Shown here piece after piece: positions 1-28,792 of a DNA stretch of 64,000 nucleotides. Origin of the DNA: Pempheris klunzingeri (taxonomy: Eukaryota; Chordata; Actinopteri; Acropomatiformes; Pempheridae); contig NC_092035.1 of assembly GCF_042242105.1 (NCBI RefSeq), positions 11,624,477-11,688,476 on the forward strand. Reading direction: 5' to 3'. The notes beneath the pieces are model-generated. The model searched no databases. It worked only from the letters and a program-made list of their open reading frames with translations, and was not told where the DNA came from. A program made the position numbers and the translations under genes. Numbering within the stretch: the first letter of the stretch is position 1; each line of letters begins with the position of its first letter.

Positions 1-46
1 GTTTTATTTGCACTGTGATGGCCAATCAGAAAAACGCAGCGCTTAC

Positions 47-17351
<17,305 letters not shown>

Positions 17352-17560
17352 GGTGCCGTTCATCGGCAGCCTCGGAGCTTTGGCACCGGGCTGGACAGGA
17401 AACCGATTACCAGCAGCTGTAAAGCGGCTCAGCTTCAGCCAAAGACGGGCGGTGGGTCAGTCGCACATTTTCAGACGTAACGTTCGTCCTGACCCGCAGT
17501 GATGACGCCACACACCAACAGGCACGGTCACAAACACCAAATGGACACAGTGACAAATAA
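17352..17560 (-). promoter_or_regulatory. GK: GK 5' UTR and proximal promoter region
   Basis: The region directly upstream of the GK start is GC-richer than the flanking DNA (about 17352-17510). No TATA box is evident on the minus strand. The transcription start cannot be placed from sequence alone. Confidence 0.4.
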
Positions 17561-17924
17561 CACTGCTTAGATGCACCCATCAGATACTACACAACAACAT
17601 TCAAACAAGGAGGTATTTTTATATTATCATTTTCTCACAAATTCACATTTAGATCAGTGTTTGAGTTTTGATGAAATATAAACGTATTGTGTGTATTGTA
17701 AATTAATAATAATGTCTGGGGCCATAATTGACATTATAGTCAGTTTATACAAACCTAACTTACATTTTACATGCCCACACAAATACACAAGAGCTTTTAA
17801 CTGGACGTTGCCTTTGATATTGGGACTCGTTTTTAATTTGGGGAAGATGAACGGCTCTCGATCATGAATGAATGATTACAGAATATGAAAACATAGACTC
17901 AAAACACACCCATGCTTTTGGGGT

Positions 17925-17929
17925 AAAAA
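17925..17929 (-). terminator. Pol III terminator of tRNA-Glu
   Basis: A run of five T residues on the minus strand starts 8 bases after the tRNA end. This is the normal Pol III stop signal. Confidence 0.8.
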
Positions 17930-17936
17930 CAATTCG

Positions 17937-18008
17937 TTCCCATACCGGGAGTCGAACCCGGGCCGCCTGGGTGAAAACCAGGAATCCTAACCGCTAGACC
18001 ATATGGGA
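17937..18008 (-). tRNA. tRNA-Glu (anticodon UUC)
   Basis: A 72-nt cloverleaf on the minus strand. The acceptor strands TCCCATA and TATGGGA pair fully and A is the discriminator base. The A box is TGGTCTAGCGG and the B box GGTTCGACTCC. The anticodon loop reads TTTTCAC with anticodon TTC, closed by a CCTGG/CCAGG stem. It is nuclear-type, with no CCA encoded. It lies about 590 bp upstream of the GK start codon on the same strand and has its own Pol III promoter, so it is an independent gene. Confidence 0.97.
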
Positions 18009-18334
18009 AGATGCATGCCATTCACTCAATTAAAAATATCTAATAACAAAAGTACATATGGTCTGTTTCCTTATTATCATTTAAATGGCATTTAAAGGCA
18101 AAACTGGAGTACACCAGCTAATCTAGGTTGTCAGCTGCCCTGAGGCCCCCCTCCACTGAGGATGCCCCGAGGCCTCAGGCTCACTGGGCATTTTGTTTGT
18201 GATAATTTGATTAATATGACTATGGGAATATACACCACTTAAGCACTACTTTCCATGTCTAACTGCCTTTTTTGTAGAGGATCCCTGTGTCAAAATTCAG
18301 TCCGAATCCCTTTAACATTTGGTAACATTTAACA

Positions 18335-18985
18335 TTGTTGAGGATTATAAGTACTTGGAGGTTCACATTGACAAGAAACTGGACTGGGCGAAGAACACTG
18401 ACGCCCTCTACAGGAAGAGTGGCCTCTATTTTCTGAGGCGGTTGAGGTCCTTCAACATCTGCAGGACTATGCTCAGGATGTTCTAGGAGTCTGTGGTAGC
18501 CAGTGCTATCTTCTATGCTGTGGTGTGCTGGTGTCAGCAGACTGAACAGACTGATACGCAGACGTTGACGTTGTAGGAATGAAGCTGGACCCTCTGACGG
18601 TGGTGTCAGAGAGGAGAATGCTTCACAAAGTGGGAGCCATCTTGGACAATGTGTCCAACCCACTCCATGAAGTGCTGGTCAGACACAGGAGTTCTTTCAG
18701 CACCAGACTGATTGTACCACGATGCACTACAGAGCGCCACAGAAAATCATTCCTGCATGTGGCCATTAATCTATACAACTCCTCACTCTGAGTGTACATG
18801 TTGTTTATATATGATGAGACTCTGGACTCATCTGGTGCAATAATTTACCTCTGTGTTTTATATATTTATATTTTTACTTTGAGATTGAAGTGTTTTCTTA
18901 TTCTTTTTGGAGCTGTGTGTAACAAAAAGCAATTTCCCCCTGGGGATTATTAAAGGAATTCTGATTCTGATTCTGATTCTGATTC
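18335..18985 (+). mobile_element. Rex1-like LINE 3' end with (GATTCT)n tail
   Basis: The first bases match the C-terminal RT region of the LINE at 12164-14061 (GTTGAGGATTATAAGTACTT). A degraded C-terminus follows, with ERRMLHKVGAILDNVSNPLH and RHRKSFLHVA readable between stops. The 3' UTR ends in repeats of GATTCT (18958-18988), a typical tail. It is 5'-truncated and a separate copy, because it overlaps the other one in content. Confidence 0.85.
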
Positions 18986-18989
18986 TGAT

Positions 18990-20199
18990 TTCAGCTGTTA
19001 TTATGGCCATATGTGCAGAAAAATTGGTCCATGCATTTGTCACTTCTAGGTTGGACTATTGTAACTCATTATTATCAGGCTGCCCCAATAAGTCGTTAAA
19101 GATTCTCCAGCTGGTCCAGAACGCTGCTGCTCGTGTTCTGATGAGAACTAAAAGAAGAGACCACATTTCTCCTGTACTGGCTTCTCTTCATTGGCTTCCA
19201 GTAAAATCTAGAATAGAGTTTAAAATCCTTCTCCTCACCTACAAGGTTCTTAATGGTCAGGCTCCATCATATCTTAAAGAGCTCATAGTACCGTACTACC
19301 CCACTGGAGCACTGCGCTCCCAGACTGCAGGTCTACTGGTGGTTCCTAAAGTCCTCTAAAGTAGTTCAGGAGGCAGAGCCTTCAGCTATCAGACTCCTCT
19401 CCTGTGGAACCTCCTTCCAGTTTGGGTTCGGGGGGCAGACACCCTCTCTACATTTAAGAGTAGACTAAAAACCTTCCTTTTTGACAAGGCATATAGTTTA
19501 GGGCTGGATCAGGCCTTAGACCAGCCCCTAGTTATGCTGCTATAGGCTTAGACTGCCGGGGAACTCCCATGATGCACTGGGCTCCTCTCTATTCTCTATC
19601 CTCCTCTTCCTCTCCATCGTTATGTCTCATGTCAGCCAAATGTCTGCTACTCACTTGCTATCTTCCCCGGAGCCTTTCTGTGCTTTCTCATCTCTCTGGT
19701 TCCTGTGGATCCAGTGGATCCTGGTCCTGGTCCTGCTGATGTGGTTCTCTGCTTCATGAATCACTGCTGCGGATCGTCGGCCACTCGTCATGTTTTTCAA
19801 TAATATCATACTGCTAATCTTTTAGTCACATTCCTATTGTTAGTGCTATAGTCACTGTTAGTACGTTGGTTGCTGTTTGTGTTGTCTCTCTCTCCCTCTC
19901 TGTCTCTCTCTCGTTCTCTCTCTCTCTCTCTCTCTCTCTCCCTCTCTGTCCAACCTCCACCCAATACAGACCCCTACAGAAGCCGCCCACATTGAGCCTG
20001 GGTCTGTTCGAGGTTTCTTCCCGTTAAAGGGGAGTTCTTCCTCCACTGTTGCTCAATATAATATCTGATGCTGCTCATGTGGGGATTCTTGAATCCTTAA
20101 TTTTGAATTCCTGAATCGTTGGGTCTCTCTCTAATTAAAGAGTTTGGTCTAGACCTGCTCTTTATGTAAAGCGTCTTGAGCTGTTGTGAACTGGCGCTG

Positions 20200-20231
<32 letters not shown>

Positions 20232-20237
20232 TTGATA
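18990..20237 (+). mobile_element. L2-type LINE 3' end with (GATT)n tail
   Basis: The frame to 19359 encodes the L2 ORF2 C-terminus ([61 protein letters not shown]). The usual 3' part follows, and the element ends TATAAATAAAGATTGATTGA with the tail at 20205-20237. A (TC)n stretch is at 19885-19945. The 5' end abuts the LINE tail at 18988. Confidence 0.9.
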
Positions 20238-20717
20238 TGTTGCATGTCCCTGAGCACATTTATGTTAAGTCAAATGACAACACACTAAATGACAGCTAGG
20301 ACAGGATATTAATCCTGGGTAGGGGTACCATGGGCATCAACGGGGTCCCACAGCTCAATTTAGCACCTGGGCTCATTAATCTGGCCCTTAAGAAGGGTCC
20401 GAAATGCAATATAAGTTCCTCATACTCATTCTACTAACGTATTACTGTTAAAACATTTTTTTTACCAAATTGTAAAAATTCACAAAAACGCAACTGTGAC
20501 AGATGAAGGAAGGGTGAGTATAACATTTTAATAATAATATATATATTTTTATACGTTTATTTCTTTTTTTTTTACATCTAATTTCCGTTTAGGGGCTCGT
20601 CTCCCGGCAACTAGCGATGACGTCATCTCCAATGGACAGTGTTGTCACTCTGTGAAATGTGGAAAGAGGTCATCTTTTCATTTTGTTCGTCTTAAACTCT
20701 TCGACTTAAGACTAAAA
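20238..20717 (+). promoter_or_regulatory. WBP4: WBP4 promoter and 5' UTR, with a consensus CRE
   Basis: The WBP4 5' UTR ends at the exon 1 donor (20719/20720). A perfect palindromic CRE, TGACGTCA, is at 20618-20625, about 95 bp before the split start codon. Just before it is CCCGGCAACTAG (20603-20614), which resembles an RFX X-box half. No TATA box is seen. The rest (20238-20580) is AT-rich with nothing recognisable. Confidence 0.6.
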
Positions 20718-23482
20718 ATGTAAGTAATGACATACGCTCATCACACGGACAGTTGTGTAAGCAACGATCTGAGGTTAAATGATCAACTCTGAGCAGGAAT
20801 TCAGCCTGTTAGCCGCGTTAGCTGTCCGTGCTAATTCATTAATGTTTTGTTAGCTAATGATAGTTTTGTGCATTTTCAGGGCTGACTACTGGAAGTCACA
20901 GCCAAGGAAATTCTGCCAATACTGCAAGTGCTGGATTGCGGACAACAAGCCTGTGAGTAGGTCAAAAGATACTGTTGATGTTGCTGCAGACAGTATCTGA
21001 TTACATGTCATGCTAATGTTTCTCCACATGTCTGTTTTTCCTCTGCAGAGCATTGAGTTCCATGAAAGAGGGAAGAACCACAAGGAAAATGTGGCTGCAA
21101 AAATCTCTGAGGTATGAAACATATAGATATTATTGTCTTTGTGTTTAAGTAAGGATCTTATAACTCCACAAAATTAACAGAAATAAATGAGGCTAAAGAA
21201 AAAGTCATAAATTGAAATGATTAGTTGTATAACAGGATTTTTAGTAATCCTGGGGCAATTATTTGCACTCCACAGTTTTCCACTTCTACCCCTGTCAAAC
21301 CGTACTTGTAAAATAACTTAACATTTAATTTAAAGTTAAATTTTATTCCCTATTTGTGTCAAATTCAGCCATGTGAGTTGTCTCTACGATAATGTTATTC
21401 TCGCTCTACCTGCCGATTTGCAGATGCACATAGACTTACTTGGCTACAAAATACAGATTATACAGGGCTCTCAGTGAGACACACACACACAGGCGTGAGC
21501 ACTAACTGGCAAGAAAAACTTGCTGGTCTTGGCATCATTCTCAGGACTGGCAGGAGAGATAAGGTCCACACACAACACCCTGACTCTAAAGCTCTCTTCT
21601 TATTGGCTACTAGCCGCTGCCACTCATCTCATCCTATCTTTCTGTCTGCAGATTAAAAAGAAGAGCATTGACAAGGCGAAGCAGGAGGAGCGTATGTCCA
21701 AGGAGTTTGCAGCAATGGAGGAGGCAGCACTGAAGGCTTATCAGGAAGATCTGAAGCGGATGGAAAAGGAGTCATCAGGTAAGATTTTATTGAAATAATG
21801 TGTAACATTTGGGCCACTCAGGGGGAGCTTTTGCTCTTTTATAACATTAAAATGATGTGTTTTTGTGTCAGGATCAAGTTCACCTCCCCAAGCAACAACA
21901 TGGACACAACCTCCGGCAAAACCCCAAGCAAAACCCCAGGCTAAAAAACAGCAAAAGAAAGAGAAGAAAAGCAAGAAGTCAAGAAACCAAACAGAAGCGC
22001 AGGTTTGGGTTGAAGGACAAGCAGACGATGGACTCACATACTATTACAACACAGTAACTGGAGGTGCGGATAGTCTGAAAACATCCTCTCTGACACAACA
22101 ATATATGTCGTTTTTTATTCTCCAATGTGGTTGTGGTGTTAAGCTGTCTTGTATTGTAACCACAGAATCTCGATGGGAAAAACCTCCAGGTTTCCAGGGA
22201 GGAAGTTCAGCCTCTGCACAGTCTGGACAAACTAAGGTCAATATTTCTTTTTAGTTTTTGTGTATTTTTAGTGTTTAAAATCAATTTTTAATTAGATTTA
22301 TGCTCTGTTGGTTGCTGATAACATGCGTTTATATATTGTGTTTCTCTTTAGAGCTCTTCAGGCTGTCCTTGGATGGAAGCTGTTAGTCCTGATGGTTATA
22401 CATATTACTACAACACAGAGACTGGAGGTGGTGTAACTGTTTATGCGTCAAAAATTCATTTTAATTACCAGTGAATTTGTTTTTCCCTGGACGCCATGTT
22501 TTAGTCTTTATGGAGATACTGTCTGATACTCACATGCTCTCTCTTCCACACCTCACAGAGTCCAGTTGGGAGAAGCCAGCAGACTTTCCTTCAAATGAGG
22601 CATCTGGATATGGGTCCAACCGAGAGGGAGGGAGTCAGGAGGAGCCTTCAACCCCTCAGGTGGAGCCGCTCTCAGGAGGAGAGGAGAGCTCCAGTGGGAC
22701 GCCGGCATCTCAGGAGGCCAAAGTCCCTCAACAGGACAGCCAGCAGTCCAAAGTCCCAAAGATCAGCTTCAGGGTGAGAAGACTAGAGTTAGAAAAGAGT
22801 GATTTTAACTTGCAAGATTCTTTAAAAACTTTTCCAGACCTCACAGTTTTCCTTTTGTGTTTTCAGAAAAGGAAAGCAGAAGCTGAGCCCTCAGAAAAGG
22901 AGGGAGAAGATCAAGTAAGTGAGGATGCTCCTAAAGAGGGTGATTCTCCTAAAGTGGATGCTGAAGAGACTAAAAAAGAGGAAGAGGTCCAAAGCACTCC
23001 AGCTGAACCTGAGGAGAAGAAAGAGGAAGCGCCGACACAAGTGAAGAGGGAAGCCAAGAGGCAGAAAGTTGCCAATCCATATGGAGTGTGGGAACAGATC
23101 CAGCAAGAGGAGGATCCATAGTAAGTGCTGTTTGAATGGTTGACTAGAACACTGCCAGGACTGATCCACTGATTAATATGCAGCCTACTGACTCTAATAA
23201 GACTGCGTGTGTGTCAGGAGCAGCTACAGAAAAGGTTCAGACTGTTTTTATCATGTCCCCTTCTGTTCTTTCCACTCCAGTGCCAACGTGGACTTGCAGT
23301 TACCCCAGGTGGAGGGAAGCACGGCCAGCGCTCCCGCCGACCTTCCGCCGGAGCCAAAACCGAAGTTCAAGGAACGCATCATAACCTCCCTCGGAGAAGA
23401 AGGCGGGCCTGCGTCATTCAGGAAAAACAAGGCACAGAACGGCAAATCCAGGAGCCTCCGACAGAGAGACAACGACGACTGA
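20718..23482 (+). CDS. WBP4: WW domain-binding protein 4 (FBP21), spliceosome-associated
   Basis: WBP4 binds proline-rich splicing factors and is part of the pre-mRNA splicing machinery in the nucleus. Exons: 20718-20719 (AT of the start codon), 20880-20952, 21049-21111, 21652-21778, 21872-22063, 22166-22236, 22352-22427, 22559-22773, 22867-23120, 23281-23482. All junctions are in phase, giving 424 residues (human 376). Residues 1-40 form the matrin/U1-C-like zinc finger with C13, C16, H30 and H36. A charged coiled segment follows. WW1 lies at about 132-164 (VWVEGQADDGLTYYYNTVTG ... RWEKPPGF) and WW2 at about 180-212 (TYYYNTETGESSWEKPADF). The acidic region precedes the conserved NPYGVWEQIQQEEDPY block, and the C-terminus is SLRQRDNDD. 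The start codon is interrupted by intron 1. Confidence 0.95.
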
Positions 23483-24534
23483 TTCAGACTTTTTTTTACA
23501 CATAGAACATTTTCTAGGAACTTTTGCCATTTTGATGCACCATTTTTATATGTGAAGCGTTTTTTTTTTGGTATTAACATTTTTTTTGCATAAATTGGCC
23601 AGAGAAACTAATGCCGTTTCGTAAAAAAACAAAGAAATATCTCTTTAAAAAAATGTAGTTTACGTCTGGACACAATCAATGCTCTTGTCTTCGTATTGAG
23701 ATCTGTTATAATAAAGGCGTGCTACACTTTCATAGTCTTCTCTTGTCAGTAAGGCATCCTTATGGAAACACTGCAATATTTGTCAGTTAATAAATCAAAT
23801 AGTGATTAAAAATGGGAAAATATGTCTATTTTATGACTGTCTGGGTACTGAAAACATAACTGTACATAAACAACTGTGAAGTTAGTGGGACTGGGGATAT
23901 AAATTGTCTTGTAGCTACATCTCTGTGAAATGCATCAGATTTCAAGTAATGATTTATGTTTAATGTGGTCCCCATCAAATAAATTTGTAAATCAATAAAT
24001 ATTTTTGAAAATGTGACCCAACGGAGAAAAATACTGGAGGTTGGTCAGCTTGCACACACACACACACAGGGTGTGACGTGCTGTTGGTGAGCGTGTGTGT
24101 ATAAAGCTGATAGGTGGTTTCACCACACCCCGACTGGCAAAGGACCATGAAGGACAGCTACCGTCAATAAACACTGGGGACGTGTTTACATTCACTGTAC
24201 TTAATAGCTAGTAATTGCTCAGTGTTAAAGCTCTGATAAGCACATGCACATAGTTTATCCTAATGAACTGACTCATCATAACTTAGGGAAATATAACTAG
24301 TTTATAAAAAGCTATAGAGTCATTTAGGGAATTACCATGACACAAAACAATTTAATATTTTATTGCAAAAATAAAAACCTCTTAATTTGGAATTAGCTGC
24401 AGTTGCTCTTACATGATTTCCAATAATAAATAAATTGCAATATTATTAATGAAATAATTTATATTTCAGCTGTTGGGGATATGCACCCAATAAATGACAT
24501 ACTGTACATTCAGTTCACTAAGCTGTGGTCGGTG
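23483..24534. other. WBP4 3' UTR and convergent spacer to MTRF1
   Basis: The WBP4 poly(A) signal AATAAA is at 23710-23715. MTRF1 ends from the other side, with a minus-strand AATAAA at 24359-24364. The 640 bp between hold a short CA run (24055-24068) and no gene. Confidence 0.7.
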
Positions 24535-27500
24535 TCAGTCTGCAGATTGTCCACACCAGGGTCGTTTCAGACTGCTGCTGCTCTCCACTAGCTCCAGAAC
24601 AGCCTTTCTTTCTGCTTGCACAAGTAGATATGAGATCAGATCATGGAGAGCCTCCCCTCCTCTCATGAACTCCTGAAAAATATTAGAAAGATAAACATTA
24701 AACATACAGGTTTAACAGCTTCTTATGATTTCTGCAGAATTTGGAGACACTGACGCTCCCTTTTGATCTAACCTTAATATCTCTGGTAACATATCCAGTC
24801 CTGTGGTCTGTGACGCGATCTTGGCTGAAGTTGTAGGTACGAATCCTCTCTGACTGAGAGCGTGTGCCCACCTGTCATAAAAGGGACAAAGATCTGTGAA
24901 TATTACATGCACTTTCCTGGCAAACAATGTGTCATTACGTTTTCCCTTCACTTTCCTGCTGCTTCCGTGATGTATGCCTCTGCTCAGTCTCTTTACCCAT
25001 CATGCTCTGGTAGAGTCGCGCCCTCAACACACGCATGGCGGTGTCTCTGTTTTTCAGCTGAGAACGAGTCTGCTGACACTCAGCTGTTAAACCTGTTGGG
25101 AGGGTAAGAGACAAGCCCTGGTGAATATATTTCAAGGAAACAGCTGTCTCTAGTCAAGAATGGCTCGAGAACTGTTTTGGCATGTTTTACCGGTGGGAAG
25201 GTGAACAATGCGCACTGCGCTGTCTGTTGTGTTGACACTTTGGCCCCCAGCACCGCCAGATCTGAATGTGTCGATGCGAAGATGCTTTGGATCAATCTGC
25301 ACGTCGAACTGTGAACACGAAACACAAAAATAGATGGGGATACGTTTTAATCATGCTGATAAACACACACGACAGATGAAAAAGAAGGTGAGAGCAGAGA
25401 GGAGACGAGTGGTGCGTACATCCAGTGGCTGGGGCAGGACGATGACAGTCATAGTTCCTGTGTGGATACGCTGCATCCTGGAGGAGAGGCCCACCTCAGG
25501 GATCCTTTGCACCCGGTGTGTTCCTCCCTCATGCGTCAGATGTCTGTACACATTCTCCCCATCTATTCTCACTGCTGCATGGTGCAACCCACCTGAGAGA
25601 CAGAGCCAGTTAATGTAGCTGCACTTATCACAGCAAGAAGGTGGAACTAATAACATTAATGATGGATGAAGTGAAATGATGAAGCTCTATCTAAAGGTTA
25701 TGTGTTGATCCAGCATTTGTTCTCAACAGCTCTGTGTCTCTATGGAGATTAATTAAAGCAGAACTCTGTGACAAACTTTAAAACAACAGAGCCATGACTG
25801 TAGCAGGATACACCATGTACACCATGAAGTTTTCTGCAAGTTTTGCATTGTTTACACTCGTGAACAGCTGTTGGCGTCATGGCAACCAGCAATGCTGCTG
25901 ACTGGAGCGAGGCCGCACGTCCCCGAGGAGCTCCGAAGGAAATGCCAGGGCTGCAGGGCTGGAGCCAAGCTCAAGGCAAAGAAGGGGAAATACAAGCCCT
26001 CTGTGCCAGCGGTGCTTATGGGGAACGTGAGGTCTCTGGGGAATAAAATGGACGAGCTCGGCACGCTAGTGAAGACCCAGAGGGAATACCGCAAGTGCAG
26101 CGTCATGTGTTTCACGGAGACATGGCTGCACTCTCTCATCCCAGACCACAGTGTGAACGTACCCGGCTTCAGGACGGTTTGGGCGGACGGAGACGTTGCT
26201 ATTAGCGGCAAGAAGAAGGGAGGTGGGATTGCACTATTGGTGAATGAGAGGTGGTGCGATCCCGGGCACGTGCATGTGAAGGAATGCCTCTGTAATCCGG
26301 ACATTGAACTGCTACCTGTGGGGATGCACCCGTTTTACCTGCCTAGAGAGTTCACCTCCGCCATTATTGTTGCTGTGTACATTCCGCCGTCAGCTGGCGC
26401 GGGGGTTGCTATGGACACTATCCACTCCACTGTGGCAAGACTTCTGAACCAGCACCCAAACGCCTTTATTACCATGTTACATTAGAATTGAATATTAGAA
26501 CAAAATGTTTTCCATGTTAATTAGAAGTGTTTTATATGTTTCTCAAACATTGAAACTGCTATGTGAGGGTGAAGATGGGAAATGTACAGGTCAGTCTGAC
26601 CTGACAGACTAGTGTCTCTTCTATTGTATTGAGAAGCAGATAGATAAAGATGTAATATCTTGTGAGAAACCAAAAGTGCTTGTTTTGTAAACTAGATACA
26701 TGTAGATACATGCCTACACAGACAACGCTGACGGCTGATGGAGACTGACGCACGGACCTCAGCATCCAATCGAACATGGTTGCGTGTGATATTCTTTCAG
26801 GACCCTTTAAAATCTGTTGGCTAACTCAGCTCAGGGCTCCTCTGACAAGCACCCCACCCCAAGGTCCGTCATGAGCCCAGCACTGCCTGAACCCCAGCGT
26901 TGGATTGCATTGTATTCCACCTGTGAATCTGAATTAAAGGCCCTTCTGAGACCCGACTGAACCCTCCGGCTGATATGTGAATAATCTCGGGCTGTCCATG
27001 AAAGAATGCGAGTTCTTACAACCATAACTGGGGACTTTAATCACGTCACACTGGAGAAGACTTTGCCAACTTTTCACCAGTATGTTGACTGCCCCACAAG
27101 AGTCAATAAGACACTAGACCTCCTGTGTGCAAATGCTAAGGATGCATACAGTATCACTGCCCTTCCCAACTTGGAAGAGCTGATCACAACCTGGTGTTGT
27201 TGTCACCTAAGTATGTCCCCCTCGTTCAACACCAGCCTGTGTTCACTGTGAGGAGGTGGACCCAGGAGGCGAAGGACATGCTGCAGGACTGCTTTGAGAC
27301 TACGGACTGGGTCGTGCTCTGCGAACCGCACGGGGAGGACATCAACACCATGACAGACTGCATCACAGACTACATCAAGTTCTGTGAACACACCACCCTA
27401 CCGGCCCGGACTGTACGTTGCTTCCCCAACAACAAGCCCTGGATCACCAGCGATCTGAAGGAGCTTCTCAACAAGGAGAAGAAGGCTTTTAGGGCTGGGG

Positions 27501-28730
27501 ACAGGGACGAGTTGAAGAGGGTGCAGCGTGACCTGAAGGTGAAGCTGAAGGAGTGCAGGGACTCCTACAGGAGGAAGCTGGAGGCAGAACAATTCCAAGG
27601 AGGTGTGGGCTGGTATGAAGGAGATCACCGGCTTCAAGGTGAAGGACAGATCACCAGCTGGCAGCGTGGAGAGAGCCAATGAGCTGAACTGTTACTTCAA
27701 CAGGTTTAGTTCACAGTCTCCTGCTGTCCCCTCCTCCTCAACCTCACTTCCCATGATGACCACGGGGAACTGTGCTGTCTCCTGTTCTGTTCACCTTGTA
27801 CACCTCAGATTTTAAATACAACTCCGAGTGATGTCACTTACAGAAATTTTCTGATGAGGTGGACGGGATGAGGAGTACAGGGCTCTGGTGGGTGATTTTG
27901 TAGAGTGGTCTGGTCGGAATCACCTGCATCTCAACGTGGCCAAGACCAGGGAGATGGTGATTGACTTCAGCAAGAAGAGGACAGCTACACAGCCCCTGAA
28001 TATCCTGGGAGAGGACATTGCCACGGTGGAGGAGTACAAGTACCTGGGCGTCCACATTGACAATGGACTGAACTGAAGGTCCAACACTGACGCCGTTTAC
28101 AAGAAGGGGATGAGCCGCCTCTACTTCCTGAGGAAGCTCAGATCCTTCAACGTGTGCAGCAGGATGCTGGAGATATTCTACCAGTCTGTTGTAGCCAGCG
28201 CCCTGTACTGGGCAGTGGTCTGTTGGGGGAGCAGCATCAACAGACTGAACAAACTGATTAAGAAGGCCGGCTCTGTGATTGGCTGCAAACCGGACACTTT
28301 TGAAGTGGTGGTGGAAAGGAGGACCATGAACAAACTTTTGTCCATTCTGGACAATCCTGACCACCCACTTCACCCACTAGTGGACAGACAGCAGAGCAGC
28401 TTCTCAAACAGGCTGGTTCAGCTCCGCTGTCACAAGGACAGATACAGAAAATCTTTTCTGCCACTTTTTAACAAGTCAACTCTGGCTGGCAGAGAGCTTT
28501 CAGCACCCTCTGCTATTTAACAAATATGTATTTCTGTTCTTTAACGTGCACTATAGTTTTTATTTTATTTTATTTAACTCGCACTTTGGTTTTAATCTTT
28601 TTATCAATTTATCTGCTTATTTATTATCTGCTTATTTATTGTTGTATTGATGGTGGTGGTCACTTTTACTCGCTTTTGCTCTTTTGCTGCTGTAGCACCA
28701 AAATTTCCCCTCAGGGATCAATAAAGTATT

Positions 28731-28792
<62 letters not shown>

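Noticed and set aside
18907-19359. 150-codon frame as a gene
   Set aside because: It joins the (GATTCT)n tail of one LINE to the C-terminus of an L2 element by chance.
24951-24955. Alternative MTRF1 donor four bases downstream of the exon end
   Set aside because: It is a normal GT but would shift the frame of the conserved last two exons.
25081-25092. Later MTRF1 acceptor (AACAG before CTGAGTGTC)
   Set aside because: It would drop three residues (GLT). The earlier CAG at 25095-25093 keeps the family length.
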